From Kribbella pratensis (GTDB taxonomy: Bacteria > Actinomycetota > Actinomycetes > Propionibacteriales > Kribbellaceae), in assembly GCF_004366075.1 (NCBI RefSeq), contig NZ_SODU01000005.1, forward strand, positions 1 through 64,000: a DNA stretch of 64,000 bases, given 5' to 3'. The notes below the pieces were generated by a model, which was given only the letters and a program-made list of their open reading frames with translations, was not told the DNA's origin and searched no databases. Below, in pieces: positions 57,902-64,000 of this stretch (position 1 is its first letter; every line of letters starts with the position of its first letter). A program made the position numbers and the translations under genes.

Positions 57902-58243
57902 TCATTTCGTGGTGAGGTCGAAGCCGATGTACTCGGCGGCGTCCTCGGGGCTGGCGAACAGGATGGTCTTGTCGTCCAGGTGGACCATCCGGCCGTAGTG
58001 GGTCGAGCTGATCTCCTCGAAGACCGAGCCGTCGAACTCCGAACCGAGCGCGTCGGTCAGCTCGGCGTAGTCGAAGTCGAGCAGCCCTACTCCGTCGACC
58101 CGGATCATCGAGGGGTACTCGGTGAGCTCGACGCCCTCCTTGGCGCCCATCACCTCCGCGACGACCCGGCCGATCGGCGTGTTCATCAGGGTCACGCCGC
58201 ACTTGTTGGAGAACTCGGTGGCCGATCCGAACTGCATGCTCAC
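57902..58243 (-). CDS. prmD: Propane monooxygenase coupling (effector) protein PrmD/MimD
   Basis: A 113-residue MmoB/DmpM-type effector without cofactor. FSNKCGVTLMNTPIGRVVAEVM, YPSMIRVDGVGLLDFDYAELTDAL and the end FASPEDAAEYIGFDL fit the family. It binds the hydroxylase and tunes oxygen activation. The GTG at 58243 overlaps the stop of the small hydroxylase gene (GTGA) and has AAGGAG eight bases upstream; an ATG two codons later is less well placed. Confidence 0.93.
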   Translation of the reverse strand: MSMQFGSATEFSNKCGVTLMNTPIGRVVAEVMGAKEGVELTEYPSMIRVDGVGLLDFDYAELTDALGSEFDGSVFEEISSTHYGRMVHLDDKTILFASPEDAAEYIGFDLTTK

Positions 58244-59337
58244 TGGTCCAGCTCCTTCGGAGAGTCGAGCCCGAGATCCTCGAGCAGCGAACGGAACTTC
58301 TGCTTGGCCGCGTCCAGGCTGGACGCGAACGTCACGGACTTCTCGGCCGGCTGCGACCAGATCGGCTGCAGGGCGTGCGCGGCATCGAGGCAGCGCGGAA
58401 CCCAGATCGCGAGCCACTCGCCGAACAGCACCTTGTTGGTCTCGCCGTACTCGGCGTCCCGGGTCAGCAACCGGAACAGGTTGCGGGTGTAGCCGAGGTC
58501 GCGGTCGTAGTCGTGCTCGCCGGTGCCGACGATGGTCGGCGTGATGTAGTCGCCGTTACGGGCGGCGATCTGCATCACCAGCTCGGTCCGGAACAGCGAC
58601 CCGACCAGCTGCTCGAAGACGATGTTGGCCGCGAACAACAACTCGCACCAGTCCCCCACCGCGGTCAGCCGCTCCACCACCTCGCGGGTCGGCTGCCACT
58701 CCGGCGCGCTCTTCCAGACCTCCTTGTGGGCACCGCCGTCGAACGGTACGTCGGCTTCCGACAGGTCCAGGTTGAACAACGCGAGGTCCTGGGCGAAGCG
58801 CATCTTGTGGGCGGCGTTGACCGCGACCGCGGTGTTGATCATGTTCGTCGGCCCGGACCGCTGGATGCTGGTGAAGACGTGCAGTGCGAGACCGTTCTCG
58901 GCGTGCATCCAGGCGCCGAGGTTGCGCTCGATGAACTTCAGCCAGGCGGGGTTCCAGCTGTCGTACGCGCGGGCCCGCTTCGCGTTCTGCAGGCACAGGT
59001 CGACCTGGTGGACCACGGCCGAGTTGTTGCGGTAGATCGTCTGGTCCCACTCCTCGTTCGGGTCGAGGAAGGCGTGCCAGTTGGACGACTTCGCGGCCGT
59101 CCACTCCTTCGGGTAGCCGCCGGGACCGTCGCCGAAGCCGTAGATCCAGCCCTGGCTCAGGTGCCGCTCCGGGTCCGGCTGCACGTCAACGGTGACATCC
59201 TCGTACATCGTCGCGCGCAGCTTCGCCGGCTTGTAGTAGTTGTACGCGCGGCTCGTCGAGCTCGGGAACTCCAGCGCACCGGCCTCGGAGTCGGTGAACT
59301 CGATCGTCGGAAAGCTGCGCTGCTTGGTTTCTGTCAT
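58240..59337 (-). CDS. prmC: Propane monooxygenase small (beta) hydroxylase subunit PrmC/MimC
   Basis: A 365-residue protein of the beta subunit type of soluble diiron monooxygenases: ferritin-like helices without the full iron ligands. ISPR-like RPLTIE start is replaced here by RSFPTIEFTDSEAG; GGPGGYPKEWTAAKSSNWHAFLD, RNNSAVVHQVDLCLQNAKRA and RFAQDLALFNLDLSE are typical. It supports the large subunit in the (alpha-beta)2 hydroxylase. GGAG six bases before the ATG at 59337 decides the start against an ATG four codons upstream, which would overlap the reductase stop. Confidence 0.93.
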   Translation of the reverse strand: MTETKQRSFPTIEFTDSEAGALEFPSSTSRAYNYYKPAKLRATMYEDVTVDVQPDPERHLSQGWIYGFGDGPGGYPKEWTAAKSSNWHAFLDPNEEWDQTIYRNNSAVVHQVDLCLQNAKRARAYDSWNPAWLKFIERNLGAWMHAENGLALHVFTSIQRSGPTNMINTAVAVNAAHKMRFAQDLALFNLDLSEADVPFDGGAHKEVWKSAPEWQPTREVVERLTAVGDWCELLFAANIVFEQLVGSLFRTELVMQIAARNGDYITPTIVGTGEHDYDRDLGYTRNLFRLLTRDAEYGETNKVLFGEWLAIWVPRCLDAAHALQPIWSQPAEKSVTFASSLDAAKQKFRSLLEDLGLDSPKELDQ

Positions 59338-59338
59338 C

Positions 59339-60379
59339 TCAGGCTCCATCGGTAGTCGCTGGACTGGTGAACTTGTCGTAGAAGACCTGGTCCTTCGGCA
59401 CGTTGCTTGCCTCCAGCAACGTCAAGGCGGCGTCGACCATCGGCGGCGGGCCGCACAGATACACCTCGCTGCGGTGCAGCTCGGGCTCCCGCCGTTCGAC
59501 GATGTCGGTGACGTTGCCTTCCTCGGCCCGCAGCCCGTCCGAGCCCTGAGCCGACTCGGACAGGCAGGCGATGAATTCGAAGCCGGTGAGATCGGCACCG
59601 AGCTCCTCGATCGCATCCAGGTAGAAGAGGTCGGCCGCCGTACGAGCGCCGTAGTAGAACCGGACCGGACGGGTACTGCCGGTCTCCCGCAGATGTCGCA
59701 GGATCGACAGGATCGGGGCCATCCCGGCCCCACCCGCGACGCAGATCACCGGCAGCACATGGCCGTCCTTCAGCGTCGACGAGCCGTACGGCCCGGTCAG
59801 CGACAACTCGTCGCCGACCACGAGCTCGCCGTCGAGCAGGGCGGAGAACCGGCCGCCCGGGTACTTCTTGATCAGGAACTCGATCTCGTCCGGCGTCGAC
59901 TGGGTGGTCGCCATGGAGAACGATCGGTGCTCGTCGGTGCCGGGGATCGTGATGTCGGCGTACTGCCCCGGCCGGAACTCGAAGGGTCGCTCGGTTCGCA
60001 GCCGGAGCGAGACGATGTCCCGGGTGACGGGATCGATCGCCTCGACGCGGGCGCCGACGGTCTGGATCGGGATGCCGCCGAGCAGCTCGTCCTCGTCGAA
60101 GTTGAGCAGCTCGATCGTGCAGTCGCTGAAGGCGTGCGCCCGGCAGAGCAGCACGTACCCCTCGGCGACCTCGGCGTCGTTGCAGGCGAAGGTGGAGTAG
60201 CGCTCCATCTGCAGGTCACCGTCCAGGACGTACGACTTGCAGGCGGAGCACTGCCCCTCCCGGCACCCGTGCATCAGGTGGATGCCCTGCCGGAACGCCG
60301 CGTCGAGGATCTTGTCGTCCTCCGTGACGTCCATCTCGATGTCGACCGGTTCGAAGCGGATCCGGTGGGTGTCGGCCAT
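59339..60379 (-). CDS. prmB: Propane monooxygenase reductase PrmB/MimB
   Basis: A 346-residue NADH:acceptor reductase. The N-terminal plant-type [2Fe-2S] ferredoxin has Cys39, Cys44, Cys47 (HGCREGQCSACKSY) and Cys79 (YVLLCRA). The FAD domain has RSFSMATTQ (RxYS/T-type) and the NAD domain VICVAGGAGMAPILSIL and VYLCGPPPMVDAAL. It feeds electrons from NADH to the diiron hydroxylase. It follows prmA after 40 bases and is two bases from prmC. Confidence 0.95.
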   Translation of the reverse strand: MADTHRIRFEPVDIEMDVTEDDKILDAAFRQGIHLMHGCREGQCSACKSYVLDGDLQMERYSTFACNDAEVAEGYVLLCRAHAFSDCTIELLNFDEDELLGGIPIQTVGARVEAIDPVTRDIVSLRLRTERPFEFRPGQYADITIPGTDEHRSFSMATTQSTPDEIEFLIKKYPGGRFSALLDGELVVGDELSLTGPYGSSTLKDGHVLPVICVAGGAGMAPILSILRHLRETGSTRPVRFYYGARTAADLFYLDAIEELGADLTGFEFIACLSESAQGSDGLRAEEGNVTDIVERREPELHRSEVYLCGPPPMVDAALTLLEASNVPKDQVFYDKFTSPATTDGA

Positions 60380-60419
60380 GGCGGCCTCCTCCTGATACTG
60401 AGTCGAATTCGGGCGGGAT

Positions 60420-62054
60420 TCAGGCGGCCGTCGTGCCGTTCGCGCGGTACGCCGCCACGTGGGCCGCGCGCTCGGCGTCGGACATCTCGTTCAGCAGCAC
60501 GTTCGGGCTCATGAACGTGTTGCCGCGGACGTCGTCGAGGGTCCACAGCTTCTTCGGGTCGTCCAGGTCGAGGTGCGGCTGGCCGATCAGCGTCTTGCCG
60601 TCGTCACGCACGTACCCGAGGTCCTGCACGATGTCGGCCAGGTCCTTGTTGTGGTGCAGGGTCTCCCACTCGCGGAAGCCGGTCAGGCGGCCCATGTTCG
60701 GCGTCGGCCGGCCGTCGTACTCGCCCCGGAACGCGACCGCGTCGGTCCAGTAGCACGTCTCCGAGCAGTACGTGCGCCACTGGTCGTCGACCTTCTCGAC
60801 CACCATGTCCTCGCGGATGAGGGCAGGCACCATGCAGGTCCAGCAGCGGTGCGGGTACTGGTACCCGACCTCCTCGAAGGCGATCGGCTTGTTCCGGCCC
60901 GGGTACGCGAGCCGGTTGTAGTTCTCCCACCACTTGCCGTACTTCGAGTACCAGCCCGGGTACTTGTGCTCGAACCACTCGAAGTCCTTGTCGGTCATCG
61001 CGTCGATCCGCCAGTAGTTCACCGGCCAGCCGGTCGCGAAGAACCGGGCCACCTCGTGCACGTAGCCCTTGTTGGTGATCCGGTTCCACGCTTCCTCGAC
61101 CAGGTCGTGCGGAATCGTGAGACCGTACTTCTCCAGCGGCAGCAGGTAGCTGCGGTAGTAGTCGTCGTAGATCCACCGACGCCACATCTCGGCGTACGAC
61201 TCCCGGTCCCTGCGCCGGTCCTTGGTGCCGTACTCGATGAACGTTCCGATGGCGGCGTCGACGACACAGTGGTTGTTCCACCACGCGTACCGCAGGTCGC
61301 GCTCCAGCAGCGGCCGGTTGCGCTCGTCGGCCAGGGCCATCAGCAGGATCGAGTAGCCGTTGCTGATGTGGCGCGACTCGTCGGACTGCACCGAGTGGAA
61401 CACGGTCGGCAGCAGGTAGTCGCCGTTCGCGGCCGCCTCGTCCGGCATCGCGACGAACAGCGTGTTGGTGAACGCGGTCTCGGCGACCACGGTCAGGTAG
61501 ATGTTCGCGGCGGTGATCGCGTCACCGGTGATGAACCCCTCGCCGAACTGCCGGCCGATGGTGCCCGCGTAGTTGTTCGCGAACGCCTTCTCGGTCATGT
61601 CGAACCCGGCCGGGTCGATGTAGTTGTTCATGTACAGGCGCTTGAGGTTCATCTGGATCGTCGAGTGCCTGACCTCGTCGATCATCTGTACGGCGAGCCC
61701 GTTGTGGATCTCGGGGTTCGGTACGGCGTCGATCGCCATCGGCATCGCCCGCGCCGCGGAGATCTCCGGGAACGGGATGATCGACAGGAACAGCTTCTGC
61801 CACTCCAGCCAGCGTTGCTGCACCTGGCGGAACATGTTCCCGCGGATGGCGCCGTCCATGGCGCCGTACACGCGGTTGTCCTTCTCCTCCTCCATCGGGA
61901 AGTAGGACCGCATGATCTGCTTCAGCGGATCCTTCTTCGGCGCCTTCTCGAACGTGTAGTCGGTGCCGAAGCGGGTCGCCGGGGTCGCGAAGGTCGGTTC
62001 CCAGGACAACTCGGTGATCTTGGCGTGGGCCTTGGTAAGACTCTGCCTGCTCAA
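60420..62054 (-). CDS. prmA: Propane monooxygenase large (alpha) hydroxylase subunit PrmA/MimA
   Basis: A 544-residue diiron hydroxylase. The two-iron site is complete: Glu97 (PFPEISAAR), Glu127 and His130 (QMIDEVRHS), Glu192 (VVAETAFTN), Glu226 and His229 (QSDESRHIS). The conserved C-terminal CWTCMVPALI and YCSETCYWTDAVAF cysteines are also present. With O2 and electrons it hydroxylates propane at C2, or acetone, phenol and related compounds in MimA; the substrate range here is not known. The start is a TTG at 62054 with GGAGG six bases upstream. First gene of the operon prmABCD-amidohydrolase-DUF59-adh-groEL-67aa-arsR, divergent from its activator gene. Confidence 0.95.
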   Translation of the reverse strand: MSRQSLTKAHAKITELSWEPTFATPATRFGTDYTFEKAPKKDPLKQIMRSYFPMEEEKDNRVYGAMDGAIRGNMFRQVQQRWLEWQKLFLSIIPFPEISAARAMPMAIDAVPNPEIHNGLAVQMIDEVRHSTIQMNLKRLYMNNYIDPAGFDMTEKAFANNYAGTIGRQFGEGFITGDAITAANIYLTVVAETAFTNTLFVAMPDEAAANGDYLLPTVFHSVQSDESRHISNGYSILLMALADERNRPLLERDLRYAWWNNHCVVDAAIGTFIEYGTKDRRRDRESYAEMWRRWIYDDYYRSYLLPLEKYGLTIPHDLVEEAWNRITNKGYVHEVARFFATGWPVNYWRIDAMTDKDFEWFEHKYPGWYSKYGKWWENYNRLAYPGRNKPIAFEEVGYQYPHRCWTCMVPALIREDMVVEKVDDQWRTYCSETCYWTDAVAFRGEYDGRPTPNMGRLTGFREWETLHHNKDLADIVQDLGYVRDDGKTLIGQPHLDLDDPKKLWTLDDVRGNTFMSPNVLLNEMSDAERAAHVAAYRANGTTAA

Positions 62055-62114
62055 TGTGGGCCTCCATCATCGGGGTTGAACAGTGATGAAAGCCGCGGAT
62101 CGGAGGTCTCTGTG

Positions 62115-62127
62115 TCTCAATGTGAGA
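62115..62127. promoter_or_regulatory. Candidate activator-binding dyad between prmA and its regulator
   Basis: TCTCA-ATG-TGAGA is a perfect inverted repeat, within GTGTCTCAATGTGAGATGG, in the 141-base gap between the divergent prmA and MimR-like genes. AcoR/MimR-type activators bind dyads of this size upstream of their target operons; assignment to this protein is inference. Confidence 0.5.
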
Positions 62128-62195
62128 TGGCGGTCCCGCGGCAGGGGGCTACCGTGGGAGCAGTTCCGCTGGTGACGGACGTGAAGGAGACGGCC

Positions 62196-63887
62196 ATGGG
62201 CGCTGCACAGCCGGTCCGCGATCCGATCCGAGTGTCGTGGGAGCGTTCACACGCCTCCCAGGTGGATGTAGACCGCCCGGCACCGGCGTACTTCGACCGG
62301 ATCGACCGCGAGACCACGCTGATGCGGGCGGCCCGGCCTGTCATCGACGCACTGTCGGCCGAGCTCCACAACGAGCCGGTCTGCATCATCCTGACCGACG
62401 CGAAGGGTGTGGTCCTCGACCGCCGGGGCGGCGACCCGGCCCTGCTCCGACGACTGGACTCGGTCGACCTCGCGCCCGGCTTCCAGTACGCCGAGTCCGC
62501 GGTCGGGACCAACGGGATCGGTACGGCGCTCGAGGTGTGCGGACCGATCCTGGTCGACGGCGCCGAGCATTACAACGGGAAGCTGCGGATGTTCTCCTGC
62601 GCGGGCGCACCGATCACCCATCCGGTCACCGGCGGCCTGCTCGGCGTACTGGACATCACCACCCAGGCGAGGAACTCGAACTCGATCCTGCTGTCGTTCG
62701 CCAAACTCGCGGCCCGGCGGATCCACGAGCGGGTCGTCGAGGAGGCGAACGCGCTCGACCACGCCTTGCTGAGTGACTACTACGCGGCCTGCCGGCACAG
62801 CGGTGGACCGGTGCTCGCGCTGGGCGACGAGGTGTTCATGATGAACTCCTACGCACAGGCGCGATTCGACGCCATCGACCAGGCGGCCCTGATCGACCGG
62901 ACCCGCGACGCGCGCGGCGGCACGAAGCCACAGGTCTTCGTCACCGATCTACCCAGCGGGACCACCGCCCGGATGGCCTATCGGCCGACCTTCGTCGGCG
63001 ACACCCTGGCCGGTGGGGTGATCCAGATCAAGGAGCAACGTCTGCCCGCCCGCAGCCACCAGGCCGCCCGGCTCCCGGTGGTCCCCGGGACGACCGGAAC
63101 CAGCGCGGTCTGGCAGCACGTCATCCAGGAGATGCTGGAGGCGTGCAGCCGGTCCGAGTGGCTGATCGCCGACGGCGAGCCGGGTGCGGGCAAGCTGTCA
63201 TTGCTGCGCGCTGTTCGCAGGCACGTGGCACCTGAGCGGCGGCTTGCGGTCCTCGATCCGGCGGTAACGGGCGAAGAACTGGTGGCCGAGGCCCGCGCGG
63301 AGCTGGAGTCCGGCGCCGACCTGATCATCCGGCGGGCGCATCTGCTGACCGGAGAGGCCCTCGACGGCTTCACCGAGCTCTTGCAGAGCGTCCGCGACGG
63401 CGCGATGGCCGGGGACGCCTGGGTCGCGCTCACGCTGCCGTCGGACCGCACCGAGATCGCCGACCAACTGCTGGCCTTCTTCCCGCGGACCGTCGAGGTG
63501 CCGCCGCTGCGGCATCACGTCGAGGACGTTCCGGCACTGGTCCGGTCGCTGCTCGCGACGGCCGGCATCCACGGCCTGACCTTCTCCACCGCCACGATGA
63601 ACCAGCTGATGCGGCTGCCGTGGGCGGGCAACATCACTCATCTGCGCTCGGTCCTCGCAGCCGTCGCCAGACGACGCCGGTCCGGCGTGGTCGAGCTGGC
63701 CGACCTGCCGCCCGAGTGCAGGGCCACGACCCGGCGGCAGCTGACGCCGATCGAAGCGCTCGAGCGGGACGCCATCGTCGACGCGTTGTCGACGTACGAC
63801 GGGGACAAGAAGGCCTCGGCCACCGCGCTCGGGATGTCCCGGGCAACCATCTACCGCAAGATCCGCGAGTACGGAATCGTCACCTGA
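62196..63887 (+). CDS. mimR: MimR/AcoR-type activator of the monooxygenase operon
   Basis: A 563-residue regulator. A GAF sensor (VCIILTDAKGVVLDRRGGDPA, GFQYAESAVGTNGIGTALE, MFSCAGAPITHPVTGGLLGVLDIT) is followed by an AAA+-like domain with LIADGEPGAGKLSLLRAV and PWAGNITHLRSVLAAVARR, and by a C-terminal Fis-type helix-turn-helix (DKKASATALGMSRATIYRKIREYG). The GAFTGA loop needed for sigma-54 contact is absent, as expected in actinobacteria, which lack sigma-54. MimR activates mimABCD in M. goodii (family knowledge). AAGGAG six bases before the ATG at 62196 sets the start. Confidence 0.93.
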   Translation: MGAAQPVRDPIRVSWERSHASQVDVDRPAPAYFDRIDRETTLMRAARPVIDALSAELHNEPVCIILTDAKGVVLDRRGGDPALLRRLDSVDLAPGFQYAESAVGTNGIGTALEVCGPILVDGAEHYNGKLRMFSCAGAPITHPVTGGLLGVLDITTQARNSNSILLSFAKLAARRIHERVVEEANALDHALLSDYYAACRHSGGPVLALGDEVFMMNSYAQARFDAIDQAALIDRTRDARGGTKPQVFVTDLPSGTTARMAYRPTFVGDTLAGGVIQIKEQRLPARSHQAARLPVVPGTTGTSAVWQHVIQEMLEACSRSEWLIADGEPGAGKLSLLRAVRRHVAPERRLAVLDPAVTGEELVAEARAELESGADLIIRRAHLLTGEALDGFTELLQSVRDGAMAGDAWVALTLPSDRTEIADQLLAFFPRTVEVPPLRHHVEDVPALVRSLLATAGIHGLTFSTATMNQLMRLPWAGNITHLRSVLAAVARRRRSGVVELADLPPECRATTRRQLTPIEALERDAIVDALSTYDGDKKASATALGMSRATIYRKIREYGIVT

Positions 63888-63939
63888 CCGGGCGGGCCGC
63901 TCACAAACGAACAGTCCTACGCAATCCGTGACCGTCCGG

Positions 63940-64000
63940 CTACGGTCAGCCCAGGTTTATTGCAGATCGTTACCAAGGGGGAACCACCCGGGCCTGCGGG
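63940..64000 (+). ncRNA. Possible 5' part of a c-di-AMP (ydaO/yuaA) riboswitch, cut by the window
   Basis: The last bases read TTACCAAGGGGGAACCACCC then GGGCCTGCGGG. The GGGGGAACCA block followed by a GC pairing stretch is the start of the ydaO-type c-di-AMP aptamer, where GGGGTGAA should come next. These riboswitches commonly precede secreted cell-wall hydrolase genes in actinobacteria. The decisive half is outside the window, so this is a guess from the 5' half only. 63888-63939 shows nothing else. Confidence 0.4.

Noticed and set aside
60459..62195. Upstream extension of the MimR-like frame across prmA
   Set aside because: AAGGAG plus ATG at 62196 and the GAF-type N-terminus mark the real start; the extension is antisense to prmA.

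Overview
The window is about 70% G+C chromosomal DNA with GTG and TTG starts, GGAGG-type ribosome binding sites and many ATGA or GTGA gene overlaps. Together with a B12-dependent ribonucleotide reductase next to nrdR, a LysM gene divergent from lexA, the MacRS-type kinase pair, Rv0909-type and Rv2258c-type proteins and a propane-type monooxygenase cluster, this points to a mycelial soil actinomycete. Kribbella or a near relative in the Propionibacteriales is my best guess (inference, not proven from the sequence).

Left edge (1-2.8 kb): the promoter and leader of a ribosomal RNA operon run leftwards out of the window, followed by a methyltransferase and small hypothetical genes. From 2.8 to 10.2 kb, all on the minus strand, lies the most unusual region. 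A caspase/CHAT-like peptidase, a Crp/Fnr-type cyclic-nucleotide-binding regulator, a class III nucleotidyl cyclase, a P-loop NTPase-like protein and two paralogous two-helix membrane proteins follow each other, three of them coupled by ATGA overlaps. The cyclase C-terminus and the NTPase N-terminus carry the same roughly 30-residue Gly/Asn-rich motif, as in amyloid-type or homotypic signalling pairs. I read this as a candidate second-messenger-controlled conflict or cell-death system.

10-24 kb: aldo/keto reductase, methyltransferase, LuxR regulator, the nrdR-nrdJ unit with tandem NrdR boxes, an MFS exporter facing a CsoR-type repressor with CsoR-like operators between them, nucleoside hydrolase, a TetR-GNAT divergent pair sharing a palindrome, and the SOS locus (LysM gene and lexA with LexA boxes). 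24-36 kb: glutathione peroxidase, ATP-dependent DNA ligase, DinG-like helicase, fused SecDF, MacS/MacR-type two-component system, secreted M6 metalloprotease, HflX and DapF.

37-45.5 kb: a block for N-acyl/D-amino acid and peptide use (D-aminoacylase, N-acylamino acid racemase, SIS-domain protein, GNAT, M20 peptidase, gamma-glutamyltransferase) plus an ECF sigma factor with a membrane partner. It separates hflX-dapF from miaA and miaB, genes usually found together in actinobacteria. 46-50 kb: miaA, a SGGDVE-repeat acidic protein, an Rv0909-like protein, NUDIX, a phosphotransferase and miaB. 50-53 kb: a secreted beta-propeller protein and an ArsR regulator.

53-64 kb: a complete propane/acetone-type soluble diiron monooxygenase operon (prmABCD) with amidohydrolase, MIP18/PaaD-like protein, alcohol dehydrogenase, dedicated GroEL, a 67-residue protein and ArsR. 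A divergently transcribed MimR/AcoR-type activator faces it. The last bases look like the 5' part of a c-di-AMP (ydaO-type) riboswitch. No CRISPR array, tRNA, insertion sequence or prophage was seen.
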